A stretch of DNA of 16,731 nucleotides, taken from positions 1-16,731 of the forward strand of contig JAGVBM010000196.1 in the NCBI GenBank assembly GCA_020059765.1, in the 5' to 3' direction. Each line of letters begins with the position of its first letter. Position 1 is the stretch's first letter. Below the pieces are notes generated by a model. The model made no database searches. It saw only the letters and a program-made list of their open reading frames with translations, and was not told the DNA's origin. Made by a program: the position numbers and the translations under genes. Origin of the DNA: Bacillota bacterium (GTDB lineage Bacteria > Bacillota > Bacilli > Tumebacillales > Effusibacillaceae). Below are positions 7,678 to 14,491 of the stretch, in pieces.

Positions 7678-7715
7678 AAAGTCTCCCCATAAGGTAAAGT
7701 AGGGGGAGATTTTTT
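7678..7715 (+). terminator. Terminator-like hairpin whose 3' arm contains the ypjB ribosome site
   Basis: Positions 7682-7688 (TCTCCCC) pair perfectly with 7703-7709 (GGGGAGA). The stem can be extended through the A-tract 7678-7680 against the following Ts. A six-T run 7710-7715 follows and ends exactly at the ATG of ypjB. The purine-rich 3' arm at 7702-7708 is also the only ribosome site for that ATG, so the structure may end ypjA transcripts, mask ypjB translation, or both. Confidence 0.65.
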
Positions 7716-8606
7716 ATGTGGAGAGGGCGAGGGGGATCACTGTTTGCACTGACGGTCGGTCGATTGAATTCAAATCGAAAGCTGTTTCTCGAATTCCTGT
7801 TTGTTATTATCGTTGTCATTTTTGGGGGGAGTCCCGATGTTTTGCCGGAAAAAAGGACGGAAACAGCAGCCGGATCGGTTTTTGCAAGTACCGCATCGGC
7901 GACCATGGAGGATTTGTATCATACCGCTCTGCACATTCAGACCCTTTTGCAAAAAGATGCAGATCCCATTGTCGTGAAAGAACAGATCGACGGGTTGATT
8001 GATCGTTTCCTCAGTCAGGATCTGAGCAAATCGCTTCCATCTCTTGAAGGACTACATGCCCTTTCCTCCGAATTGCACGGGTTGAAGCTGCAATTTGCAT
8101 CACTCCGCCCCCCCGACAAACAACTGGCCGAAGAAAGGATCCAGCGGCTGTCGTACGCTTTCGAAGCACTGTCCGACAAGGCACCCGGCAGTTGGCGTTC
8201 AGTAGCGAAGGAGATGATCAATGAATCGGTGAGGTTGGAACAAGCCATCGAACGTCAAGAACTGCAAACAAGCCGCCGATACTTGCAATCGATGATTCGA
8301 AAGCAGCGAGAAATCGGGATTGTACTGCTGTTGAAGGCTGATCCATCGCAGGTGAATCTGCTGCAGTCCGCTTCTTCCTTTATGGAGCAGCAACTGTCGC
8401 AAGATTCGGCCATGTTTGAATCGATCCGGGAACCGGTACGTCAATACCGGTTGACTTTGCAGAAGATTGCAGACGAAGCAGATGACGAAGAGAGGCTGGA
8501 AATGCAAAAGGAAATTCCCAACATGGATCTGCGATCCTGGTGGATCGCGGCATTTTTGGTTGCTTCCAGCGGGTTTTTGATATACAGGCGCATGCGCAAA
8601 TTCTGA
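7716..8606 (+). CDS. ypjB: YpjB, sporulation-associated membrane protein
   Basis: A 296-residue single-span envelope protein. An N-terminal signal sequence (about 22-40, LFLEFLFVIIVVIFGG) is followed by an outside domain that is nearly all helical and rich in Gln, Glu, Leu and Ser (about 65-270). A C-terminal membrane segment follows (WWIAAFLVASSGFLIY) with the basic stop-transfer tail RRMRKF. This layout, the length and the position between ypjA and the mazG-like gene fit the YpjB sporulation family of Bacillus, whose molecular role is unknown. The ATG 7716 is seven bases from GGGGGAG, which lies inside a hairpin. The stop is only 12 bases from the end of the opposing YitT-family gene. Family assignment rests mainly on layout and position, as sequence similarity is modest by eye. 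Confidence 0.75.
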   Translation: MWRGRGGSLFALTVGRLNSNRKLFLEFLFVIIVVIFGGSPDVLPEKRTETAAGSVFASTASATMEDLYHTALHIQTLLQKDADPIVVKEQIDGLIDRFLSQDLSKSLPSLEGLHALSSELHGLKLQFASLRPPDKQLAEERIQRLSYAFEALSDKAPGSWRSVAKEMINESVRLEQAIERQELQTSRRYLQSMIRKQREIGIVLLLKADPSQVNLLQSASSFMEQQLSQDSAMFESIREPVRQYRLTLQKIADEADDEERLEMQKEIPNMDLRSWWIAAFLVASSGFLIYRRMRKF

Positions 8607-8633
8607 TGGATGATTCTGTCAGGGTGTTTTTTT
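8601..8633 (+). terminator. Possible weak terminator overlapping the ypjB stop
   Basis: A wobble-rich 9-pair stem, 8601-8609 with 8616-8624, is followed by TG and seven Ts at 8627-8633. It overlaps the ypjB stop codon and the 3' end of the opposing gene. The stem has four G-U pairs, so it is weak, but no other terminator for ypjB is visible. Confidence 0.35.
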
Positions 8634-9491
8634 CTTTTGCCCATTTGGCGTATGTTTATTTAACGGAGCGAAACCTTCTCCGAGTACATCGTTTACGTCG
8701 GATACAATCACAAACGCATTGGGATCCGCGTCATGGACGATTTGTTGAACACGTAAAATTTCCTCTCGGGAAACCACGCAGTACAATACCTCTTTTGCTT
8801 GTCCTGTATAACCGCCACGCCCTCGCAGCAGGGTGGTGCCTCGTCCCAGCTCGTCCTGAATGACTTGCGCAATTTGCAGTGTATGATCGGAAATAATCAT
8901 TGCCGATCGGCTGGTGGATACGCCTTCGATGACGACATCGATCACTTTTGCGGCGATAAACAGGGCAACCAACGAGTACATGGCGATTTTCGTACCTGCA
9001 ATGACGGCAATGATCGAGATGACCAAAATGTCAATGGCAAACAAGGTCCTGCCGATGGAGTACCCCCATTTGAAATTGACGATTCGGGCGATAATATCCG
9101 AACCTCCCGTTGTCGCGCCAAAACGAAAGATGAGCCCTAGACCGATCCCGTTTACGACGCCTCCGTAGAGTGCGGCCAACAGCTTGTCCTCAGGAACGGA
9201 AGGGGCAATATTGCCTGGAATGATCAATGAAAATAGAGAAACGAGAAAAACCCCGACGAAAGTCTTGACCAAGAAGTCTCTTCCAAACATTCGATATCCG
9301 ATGTAAAACAACGGGATATTCAAGATCATAAACGTATAACCGAATTTCAATTCGAACAAATAATACAAAAGCAGGGAAATGCCGAAAAATCCTCCCTCCG
9401 CCAGTTCGTTGGCAATAATAAAATTGTTGATGCCAAAAGAGAGGATGGCGGCTCCCATTGTGATGCCAATCCAGTTCTGCAGTTCGCGCAT
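8619..9491 (-). CDS. YitT-family membrane protein (DUF161 plus C-terminal DUF2179 domain)
   Basis: A 290-residue protein: five or six membrane helices in the first two thirds, and a soluble ferredoxin-like C-terminal domain (DUF2179, about 195-280). Recognised family strings are GINNFIIANELAEGGFFGISLLL near residue 20, FRFGATTGGSDIIARI near 125, and GRGTTLLRGRGGYTGQAKEVLYCVV in the C-terminal domain. Paralogues in Bacillus include YitT, YvjA, YqfU and YpjC; YpjC occupies this same slot next to ypjB. The C-terminal domain is widely suspected to bind a small ligand, but the transported substrate is unknown. The ribosome site (AAGGA, complement of 9501-9505) precedes the ATG by nine bases. The gene is 21 bases downstream of the DedA-family gene and probably co-transcribed with it. 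Confidence 0.9.
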   Translation of the reverse strand: MRELQNWIGITMGAAILSFGINNFIIANELAEGGFFGISLLLYYLFELKFGYTFMILNIPLFYIGYRMFGRDFLVKTFVGVFLVSLFSLIIPGNIAPSVPEDKLLAALYGGVVNGIGLGLIFRFGATTGGSDIIARIVNFKWGYSIGRTLFAIDILVISIIAVIAGTKIAMYSLVALFIAAKVIDVVIEGVSTSRSAMIISDHTLQIAQVIQDELGRGTTLLRGRGGYTGQAKEVLYCVVSREEILRVQQIVHDADPNAFVIVSDVNDVLGEGFAPLNKHTPNGQKKKTP

Positions 9492-9512
9492 GACAACATT
9501 TCCTTCCCGCTT

Positions 9513-10109
9513 TCAATCTTTGCGAAGTTGGCGTAACCGGATCCAAAAAAATAACCCGGCAATCGGTAAAGCTCCAATCAGAATCCATTTCCCGTAATGA
9601 TGAAGAAACTCAAAAAGAAGCTCCCAATGTTCTCCTAACAAGCGGCCGAGCGAAATGAACGTGAATGCCCAAATCATCCCGCCCGTATAGGCGTACAGAA
9701 CAAAAGATGCCAAACGCATGCGGCTCATCCCGGCGGAGAAAGCGGTCACATGGCGTATACCGGGAATAAAGTAACCGATGACCAAGACAAACGGCCCATA
9801 CTTGGCGTACCACGACTGAACGGTACGCAAATGACGCCGCCGGATTCCGACGCGCTTGCCGTACTTTAACAACCAGCCAAGACCGAAATACCGTCCCAAG
9901 GCATAGGAGATTGACATCCCGACAACCGATCCGAGAAACGAAACGAGCAGGGCACCCGCAAACATCAACCGTCCTTTTGAAACAAGGAAGCCTACATATG
10001 TCATAATCACTTCATCGGGAATCGGCAGACCGACAATTCCGAGGACAAGGCTTAAAAACAAGGCAATGTAGCCATACACACTGATGAGATTCAGGACGGT
10101 TTGCTCGAT
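9513..10109 (-). CDS. DedA/SNARE-associated family membrane protein, apparent ATC start
   Basis: A DedA-family inner-membrane protein of about 198 residues, likely a lipid carrier or scramblase-like protein; some Bacillus members (such as UptA) recycle undecaprenyl phosphate. Family marks are GLPIPDEVIM (re-entrant loop), then YFIPGIRHVTAFSAGMSRM with its conserved arginine, and YTGGMIWAF. The frame has no ATG near a ribosome site. AGGAGGG (complement of 10117-10123) lies seven bases ahead of ATC at 10109-10107, which opens IEQTVLNLISVYGYIALF, the expected DedA beginning. An in-frame TAG lies seven codons further upstream. The alternatives are CTG 10094-10092 and GTG 10079-10077, both without a ribosome site; the GTG would remove the N-terminal helix lead. 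Either a real ATC start or a one-base error (ATG) is possible. Confidence 0.88.
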   Translation of the reverse strand: MEQTVLNLISVYGYIALFLSLVLGIVGLPIPDEVIMTYVGFLVSKGRLMFAGALLVSFLGSVVGMSISYALGRYFGLGWLLKYGKRVGIRRRHLRTVQSWYAKYGPFVLVIGYFIPGIRHVTAFSAGMSRMRLASFVLYAYTGGMIWAFTFISLGRLLGEHWELLFEFLHHYGKWILIGALPIAGLFFWIRLRQLRKD

Positions 10110-10135
10110 TCGTAAGCCCTCCTCTTCACGCTATA

Positions 10136-10163
10136 TAAAAAGAGCACCGGTTCGCCAGTGCGG
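10136..10163 (-). terminator. Terminator after the YkvI-family gene (minus strand)
   Basis: Read on the minus strand, GCACTGG (10161-10155) pairs with CCGGTGC (10150-10144) with one G-U and a CGAA loop, followed by TCTTTTTATATA. It lies about 85 bases after the ykvI-like stop and just ahead of the dedA-like ribosome site, splitting the minus-strand block into two units. Confidence 0.62.
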
Positions 10164-10247
10164 TTGATTTCGGTATTAGCTTACCACATTAGAAAGAGTC
10201 TGGACAACAAATCCGTTTGCCCCTAAAATCTTGCCGGCAAGGCTGGC

Positions 10248-11294
10248 TCATTTTACCGGTGGTTTCAGGGAAGAACGCGGCCAGATCAACATAATCAGCA
10301 GCAAAAAACTGATATATCCGAAGATCGGATACAAATAGGCCACGATGTTTTTGAATCCGATTTGACTGGCGAAGAAAGCGGAAGTGAGTATCGAGACCGT
10401 GACCAATGATCCCGATGCAGTTTGCAGCGGATCCGACAATTGACTGCTGATCCCAAATACATTGGCGATCAACGTACTGAAGATTTCCCCCCATAATACC
10501 ACGATAAATAAGACTTGTAGAACGGGTCCGTATGTGGAAGTAATAAACGCCATCGGGACTTGATAATCGAGAATTTCCGGCATACGTACGGACATGGCGT
10601 AATTGGCTGCGAGCAGCATGCCGCCTAGGCCTGTTGCTCCGATCAACCCACCGGCAATCAAGGATCTCTTGTCCTGAATTTCGTTCCCAAGGGGAACGAG
10701 AACGGAAACCGCAAGTCCTGCGTTAAACGCTGCGTACGAGACGGCGGAAGCCAACCATGACCATGATGGTGATGCGGGGATCCGGGGCAGCGGATGCGAA
10801 GTCTCAAAGAGGGTCTTGAGGCAGATAAAACTGATCAGCGCAATCATCATCGGTACAATAATCGAATTGGCGGTCAAGATACCGTTCATCCCTCGCAAAA
10901 TTGTGAAGTAGGTGAGAATCATGGTCAACAATACCCCGATCTGAAAGGGGATTTTCAGGTGTTCTTGGAACAGGGCTCCGACACCCGCCAACATAGCGAC
11001 AGTTACCCCAAACAGCATGATCAGCATGAACAGATCTATGACCGCAGCCAATCTCTCGCCAAACAAATAAGCGGTTAATTGACGATAGGAGTTTGCGCGC
11101 AGTCGGGCACCCAAGAGCAAGATCCGATTCCCCACCCAAGCAAATAACAGGGTGCTAACCAGTATGGCCGCGGTGGAATACTCCCCGAACAAGGTGAAAA
11201 ATTTTAGGATCTCTTGCCCGGAGGCGAAACCTGCACCGACAACTGTCCCGATATAGGTAAAACCAACCTGCAATGCTTGACGGACACGCTGCAT
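10248..11294 (-). CDS. ykvI: YkvI-family membrane protein, amino-acid transporter-like fold
   Basis: A 348-residue protein with about ten hydrophobic segments. The opening GFTYIGTVVGAGFASGQEILKFFTLFG is the signature of the YkvI family, which resembles the LeuT/APC fold; the unwound first helix with GAGFASGQE is a typical substrate-binding region. LVPLGNEIQDKRSLIAGG in the centre and a basic C-terminus (WPRSSLKPPVK) also fit. Substrate and physiological role are unknown; amino acids or related solutes are possible by fold only. The ATG 11294 is 14 bases from the core GGAGG of a perfect AAAGGAGGG (complement of 11308-11316), an unusually long distance, while in-frame ATT 11300-11298 and ATC 11303-11301 are better spaced. 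The upstream region holds a perfect inverted repeat. Confidence 0.88.
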   Translation of the reverse strand: MQRVRQALQVGFTYIGTVVGAGFASGQEILKFFTLFGEYSTAAILVSTLLFAWVGNRILLLGARLRANSYRQLTAYLFGERLAAVIDLFMLIMLFGVTVAMLAGVGALFQEHLKIPFQIGVLLTMILTYFTILRGMNGILTANSIIVPMMIALISFICLKTLFETSHPLPRIPASPSWSWLASAVSYAAFNAGLAVSVLVPLGNEIQDKRSLIAGGLIGATGLGGMLLAANYAMSVRMPEILDYQVPMAFITSTYGPVLQVLFIVVLWGEIFSTLIANVFGISSQLSDPLQTASGSLVTVSILTSAFFASQIGFKNIVAYLYPIFGYISFLLLIMLIWPRSSLKPPVK

Positions 11295-11318
11295 GAGAAT
11301 GATGGAACCCTCCTTTGT

Positions 11319-11341
11319 AAAGAAAACCTGGTTTCGCCAAG
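11319..11341 (-). promoter_or_regulatory. Possible attenuator hairpin in the ykvI leader
   Basis: On the minus strand, CTTGG (11341-11337) pairs with CCAGG (11331-11327) around CGAAA, followed by TTTTCTT (11326-11320). The ribosome site of ykvI begins four bases later. The stem is short and has a G-U pair, so this is tentative. GGCTT within it could instead pair with an upstream AGGCC, which would give mutually exclusive folds. Confidence 0.25.
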
Positions 11342-11376
11342 CCTTTAGGCGCAGGCGAGGCCTTTGTTGCTCTTAT

Positions 11377-11410
11377 GTCGATAGGAGAAAATTTATAAAC
11401 TCCTATCGAC
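11377..11410. repeat. Perfect 11-base inverted repeat upstream of ykvI
   Basis: GTCGATAGGAG at 11377-11387 and CTCCTATCGAC at 11400-11410 are exact reverse complements around a 12-base AT-only centre (11388-11399). The centre contains TATAAA on the minus strand, in the direction of ykvI. No T-run follows on either strand, so it is not a normal terminator. It could be an operator around a -10 box or the leader RNA hairpin of ykvI. Confidence 0.7.
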
Positions 11411-11412
11411 TA

Positions 11413-11435
11413 AGAAACGCCCCTGCAAACAGGGC
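11413..11435 (-). terminator. Weak terminator after ylbJ (minus strand)
   Basis: Starting seven bases after the ylbJ stop, CCCTG (11434-11430) pairs with CAGGG (11425-11421) around TTTG, with a flanking G-C pair across a bulge. The tail GTTTCTTA has only a modest T content, so termination may be partial. Confidence 0.4.
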
Positions 11436-11441
11436 ATTGTA

Positions 11442-12710
11442 TTATTTGTGGTTCATCCGGGTTCGGAAGAACACAATGCGCAATCGTCGCGCCAAATATA
11501 GTGTCACGGAGAATAGGGTGAGGCCTCCGATCAGGAACAGCCAATTTTTTAGTGCGTTAAGCGAGGTCAGCCACTTGGCCCAGGCGGTGGGTTCTGCCAT
11601 TGACACGGCCACTGTTGAAGGTGCAAAAGGGGCCATGACATTGGCAGCACTGTTGCCGATTCCCCAGTAGAAGAGGATGACGGCGAAGAGCCCGGAAAGT
11701 ATGGCGTGCAACAAGCGGGCGAGCAGATACGGAGGAAATCGTATGTCCGTTCCGGTCAATACGGATGCAACTTGTGCGTGAACTGATAACCCGCTCCAGG
11801 CTATAATGAACGAAACGATGACCAATTGTTCCATTAAGGGTGCCTGGGTGACAGCCGCTTGGGCGGAACCGATGTCAATTTCAAAGATTCCGGCTACGAA
11901 CGGGCCAACCAAGGAAAGATCGATTCCCATCGCCTGAAAAAGAAAAGACAGCGGCAACGCCAGCAGTGAAACAAATCCAACCAAGATCAAAACCTTGATC
12001 AGCACGGCAAAAAATACGATGAACCCGCCAATCATAAAAATTGTCTTAATCGAGTCATTAACCGCATCGCCCAAGAGCTTGCCGAAGGGACGGCCATCTT
12101 CTTCGCGGGCGCGAATCATTTCTTTATAAGCTCGCACAAACAGGTTCCCTCGGAGCAGCGGGACGGTGTTTTGCTCCGGTTCTTCCTTGCCGCGGCCATA
12201 GAGTTTGAACAGAATTCCGACTAACAATGCTCCTATGTAGTGGGCAATGGCCAGTAAAATCCCGATTCCGGCATTGCGGAACATTCCGACTGCGACGGCT
12301 CCGAACATGAACAAAGGATCTGCCGTGTTGGTAAAGGCCAACAACCGTTCTCCTTCGATACGGCTGCACATTTTGTTTTTCCTGAATTTGGAAGTAATGA
12401 CCGCATCCATCGGATACCCTGCGGCCAATCCCATTGAGAGCGCAAATGCACCTACACCCGGGACGCTGAACAATGGACGCATCAATGGTTCAAGCAAGAC
12501 GCCGAGAGCGTGGACAACACCCACTCCGAGCATCAGTTCGGATAGAATAAAGAACGGCAACAGGGAGGGGAACACAACGTCCCAGAATAATTTCAGGCCG
12601 GAGATACCGGCTTCAAAACCCTGCTCGGGGAACAAAACAAGCGAGAGGGTGAGAAATACGACAACAAACGCCAAAGCAGTTGTCGTAGAACGTTTGTGTG
12701 TTCCGGACAT
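11442..12710 (-). CDS. ylbJ: YlbJ, sporulation integral membrane protein (Gate-domain)
   Basis: A 422-residue polytopic membrane protein with two similar halves of the nucleoside-transporter Gate type. Family strings are VVFPSLLPFFILSELMLGVGVVHALGVLLEPLMRPLF in the first quarter, MGLAAGYPMDAVI, then FTNTADPLFMFGAVAVGMF and IAHYIGALLVG, and in the second half WSGLSVHAQVASVL. In B. subtilis, ylbJ is expressed in the mother cell under sigma E and is needed for forespore encasement and spore cortex or coat quality, probably by moving a small solute; the substrate is unsettled. The ATG 12710 is nine bases from AGGAG (complement of 12720-12724), better than the in-frame TTG 12719. I could not recognise a sigma E promoter. 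In Bacillus ylbJ lies elsewhere on the chromosome, so its place here is a rearrangement. Confidence 0.93.
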   Translation of the reverse strand: MSGTHKRSTTTALAFVVVFLTLSLVLFPEQGFEAGISGLKLFWDVVFPSLLPFFILSELMLGVGVVHALGVLLEPLMRPLFSVPGVGAFALSMGLAAGYPMDAVITSKFRKNKMCSRIEGERLLAFTNTADPLFMFGAVAVGMFRNAGIGILLAIAHYIGALLVGILFKLYGRGKEEPEQNTVPLLRGNLFVRAYKEMIRAREEDGRPFGKLLGDAVNDSIKTIFMIGGFIVFFAVLIKVLILVGFVSLLALPLSFLFQAMGIDLSLVGPFVAGIFEIDIGSAQAAVTQAPLMEQLVIVSFIIAWSGLSVHAQVASVLTGTDIRFPPYLLARLLHAILSGLFAVILFYWGIGNSAANVMAPFAPSTVAVSMAEPTAWAKWLTSLNALKNWLFLIGGLTLFSVTLYLARRLRIVFFRTRMNHK

Positions 12711-12735
12711 ATGCCACAACTCCTTTTATCATTCA

Positions 12736-12764
12736 TTGATGCTGGACTACCCGTTCCGTACATT
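12736..12764 (+). promoter_or_regulatory. Probable promoter for the ypjD-dapB-mgsA-cca-birA operon
   Basis: TTGATG at 12736-12741 and TACATT at 12759-12764 are separated by exactly 17 bases, each with four or more matches to the sigma-A consensus. They lie in the divergent gap between ylbJ and the mazG-like gene, where a plus-strand promoter is needed. Expected transcription starts near 12771, about 70 bases before the first gene. Confidence 0.45.
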
Positions 12765-12839
12765 CATATTCTGATTGGGCTTGTTTATTCTTGCTTGTTG
12801 TGGTGGAATGATGGTACAAGCTTGAGGAGGAATCCGCGA

Positions 12840-13208
12840 ATGAAAAAATTAACTCTGGCCGCCATGCAGCGTGAAGTCGACGACTACATATCGCAATTCA
12901 AGGAAGGATATTTTCCGCCGATGAGCCTGATCGTCCGATTGACGGAAGAGTTGGGTGAATTGGCCCGCGAAGTCAACCATGGGTTTGGGGAAAAAAAGAA
13001 AAAAGCAACGGAACCCCTTGGCAGCATTAAAGAAGAAATCGGCGATGTATTGTACTGCCTCACCTGCTTGGCCAACACACTGGAGATCGACATGGAAGAC
13101 GCGCACCGCACCGTCATGGAAAAATTTCAAACAAGGGATGCCAATCGCTGGACACGGAAGAGGGACCCGGTCGACAAGCAAACCGAGGAGCAAGTAATCG
13201 AGGATTGA
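12840..13208 (+). CDS. ypjD: MazG-like nucleotide pyrophosphohydrolase YpjD
   Basis: A cytosolic all-helical protein of 122 residues in the MazG/dUTPase-like NTP pyrophosphohydrolase superfamily, which removes non-canonical or excess nucleoside triphosphates by releasing pyrophosphate. The Mg-binding signature is visible as EELGE at 36-40 and, after a lysine-rich loop (EKKKKATEPLGS), EEIGDVL at 65-71. The start is ATG 12840, with GAGGAGG at 12824-12830 nine bases upstream; longer frames run into the divergent promoter region. It is a little longer than B. subtilis YpjD because of a hydrophilic tail (TRKRDPVDKQTEEQVIED). It is the first gene of the operon, 50 bases ahead of dapB, as in Bacillus. 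The true substrate is not known. Confidence 0.92.
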   Translation: MKKLTLAAMQREVDDYISQFKEGYFPPMSLIVRLTEELGELAREVNHGFGEKKKKATEPLGSIKEEIGDVLYCLTCLANTLEIDMEDAHRTVMEKFQTRDANRWTRKRDPVDKQTEEQVIED

Positions 13209-13258
13209 CAACAGAGTCACAACCACCAGTGGCACAACAAATAGAAGGAGTGAAATAT

Positions 13259-14071
13259 ATGACAGAAACAAAATCCTCCATCAGAATCGTAGTGGTAGGG
13301 GCGCTGGGACGAATGGGACAAGAAGTGATCAAAGCTGTAGTAAAAGAGCCTGAACTGACACTGGTAGGGGCGGTTGACCGTTCGCACGAGGGAGTTGAGG
13401 TCGGCAGCGTAATCGGAATTGAGGATACTGGAGTAACTTTTTCAACTGAATTGGGAGAAACTCTGGTGTCTTCCCAGGCGGATGTGATCATTGACTTTAC
13501 CAATCCTTCAGTTGTGGTCGAGAATGTTTACAAAGCAATTGAATACGGAGTGCGGCCTGTTGTCGGGACGACAGGCATTCCGCAGAAAGATCTGCATGCT
13601 TGGGACCAATTGTTGCGGGAAAAAGAAATTGGCGGGATTGTGGCGCCGAATTTTGCCATCGGCGCCATCCTGATGATGAAGTTTGCCGCGCAAGCGGCTC
13701 GTTACATGCCGCAAGTGGAGATCATTGAAATGCATCATGACCAAAAATTGGACGCTCCTTCCGGAACAGCGGTGAAAACGGCGGAAATGATTGCGAAAGA
13801 AAGAGAACGGTTGCGACAGGGTCACCCTTCTGAAGAAGAGAAGTGGGCGGGTGCACGGGGAGCCGATTATGAGGGGATGCGCATTCACTCTGTTCGTCTT
13901 CCCGGATATGTGGCGCATCAAGAAGTTATTTTTGGCGGAGTGGGCCAAACATTGTCCATCCGTCATGATTCGATTCATCGCGAATCGTTCATGCCTGGCG
14001 TTACACTGGCTGCCAAGAAGGTAATGGAGTTGACCGGACTTGTCTACGGATTGGAGAATGTGATCGATTAG
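13259..14071 (+). CDS. dapB: DapB, 4-hydroxy-tetrahydrodipicolinate reductase
   Basis: A cytosolic 270-residue enzyme that reduces hydroxy-tetrahydrodipicolinate with NAD(P)H in the diaminopimelate/lysine pathway, supplying peptidoglycan, lysine and, in spore formers, dipicolinate precursors. The nucleotide-binding loop GALGRMG is at 14-20, followed by GTTG at 103-106 and APNF at 129-132. The catalytic signature EIIEMHHDQKLDAPSGTA has His159, His160 and Lys163. The start is ATG 13259, with AAGGAG at 13245-13250; an in-frame TTG at 13205 would add 18 residues but overlaps the previous gene and lacks a ribosome site. A gap of 21 bases follows before mgsA. Length is standard and no motif is missing. 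Confidence 0.97.
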   Translation: MTETKSSIRIVVVGALGRMGQEVIKAVVKEPELTLVGAVDRSHEGVEVGSVIGIEDTGVTFSTELGETLVSSQADVIIDFTNPSVVVENVYKAIEYGVRPVVGTTGIPQKDLHAWDQLLREKEIGGIVAPNFAIGAILMMKFAAQAARYMPQVEIIEMHHDQKLDAPSGTAVKTAEMIAKERERLRQGHPSEEEKWAGARGADYEGMRIHSVRLPGYVAHQEVIFGGVGQTLSIRHDSIHRESFMPGVTLAAKKVMELTGLVYGLENVID

Positions 14072-14092
14072 ACCGACAGGGGATGAAGGAAC

Positions 14093-14491
14093 ATGAACAT
14101 TGCATTAATCGCGCATGACCGGAAAAAGGACAGTCTGGTCAACTTTGTAACCGCCTATCGCCATATTTTTGCCAAAGCAAATCTGTTTACAACGGGAACG
14201 ACCGGGTTGCGCATCCAGGAAGCAACCGGACTTGGTGTTCATCGTTTTCAATCGGGACCGCTTGGTGGCGATCAACAAATCGGGGCCAAAATCGCAGATA
14301 ATCAAATGGATCTGGTGATTTTTTTTCGCGACCCGTTAATGGCCCAGCCGCATGAACCTGATATTATTGCACTGCTAAGATTGTGCGACGTCCATCAAAT
14401 ACCGGTTGCCACCAATATGGGAACTGCAGAGATATTAGTACGAGCATTGGAGCGTGGCGATTTCGGATGGAGAGAAACGAAGCAATCCTAG
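14093..14491 (+). CDS. mgsA: MgsA, methylglyoxal synthase
   Basis: A cytosolic 132-residue enzyme that turns dihydroxyacetone phosphate into methylglyoxal and phosphate, a bypass that relieves phosphate-sugar build-up. Visible marks are IALIAHD at 3-9, the phosphate loop TTGTTGLRIQE at 33-43, and SGPLGGDQQIGAKI at 54-67 with the catalytic aspartate expected at Asp60. FFRDPLMAQPHEPDI at 78-91 and PVATNMGTAE at 104-113 complete the site. The start ATG 14093 has AAGGA just upstream. Its last 25 bases overlap cca in another frame. In B. subtilis bshB1 and bshA follow mgsA; here they do not. Length is slightly below that of the E. coli enzyme but usual for Bacillales. Confidence 0.96.
   Translation: MNIALIAHDRKKDSLVNFVTAYRHIFAKANLFTTGTTGLRIQEATGLGVHRFQSGPLGGDQQIGAKIADNQMDLVIFFRDPLMAQPHEPDIIALLRLCDVHQIPVATNMGTAEILVRALERGDFGWRETKQS

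Noticed and set aside
8588..8597. Palindrome GCGCATGCGC, considered as a protein-binding site or terminator for the YitT-family gene
   Set aside because: It codes for Arg-Met-Arg in the basic tail of YpjB and has no loop or T-run.
10231..10242. Palindrome CTTGCCGGCAAG close to the ykvI stop, considered as its terminator
   Set aside because: The arms meet without a loop and the following bases have only a short T-run; the hairpin at 10136-10163 is far better.
12711..12839. Sigma E promoter for ylbJ in the divergent gap
   Set aside because: I could not find a -35/-10 pair with suitable spacing by eye on the minus strand; not claimed although sigma E control is known in B. subtilis.
13209..13258. 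Lysine riboswitch or other leader before dapB
   Set aside because: The 50-base gap is too short and has no visible stems; dapB appears to be read from the upstream operon promoter.
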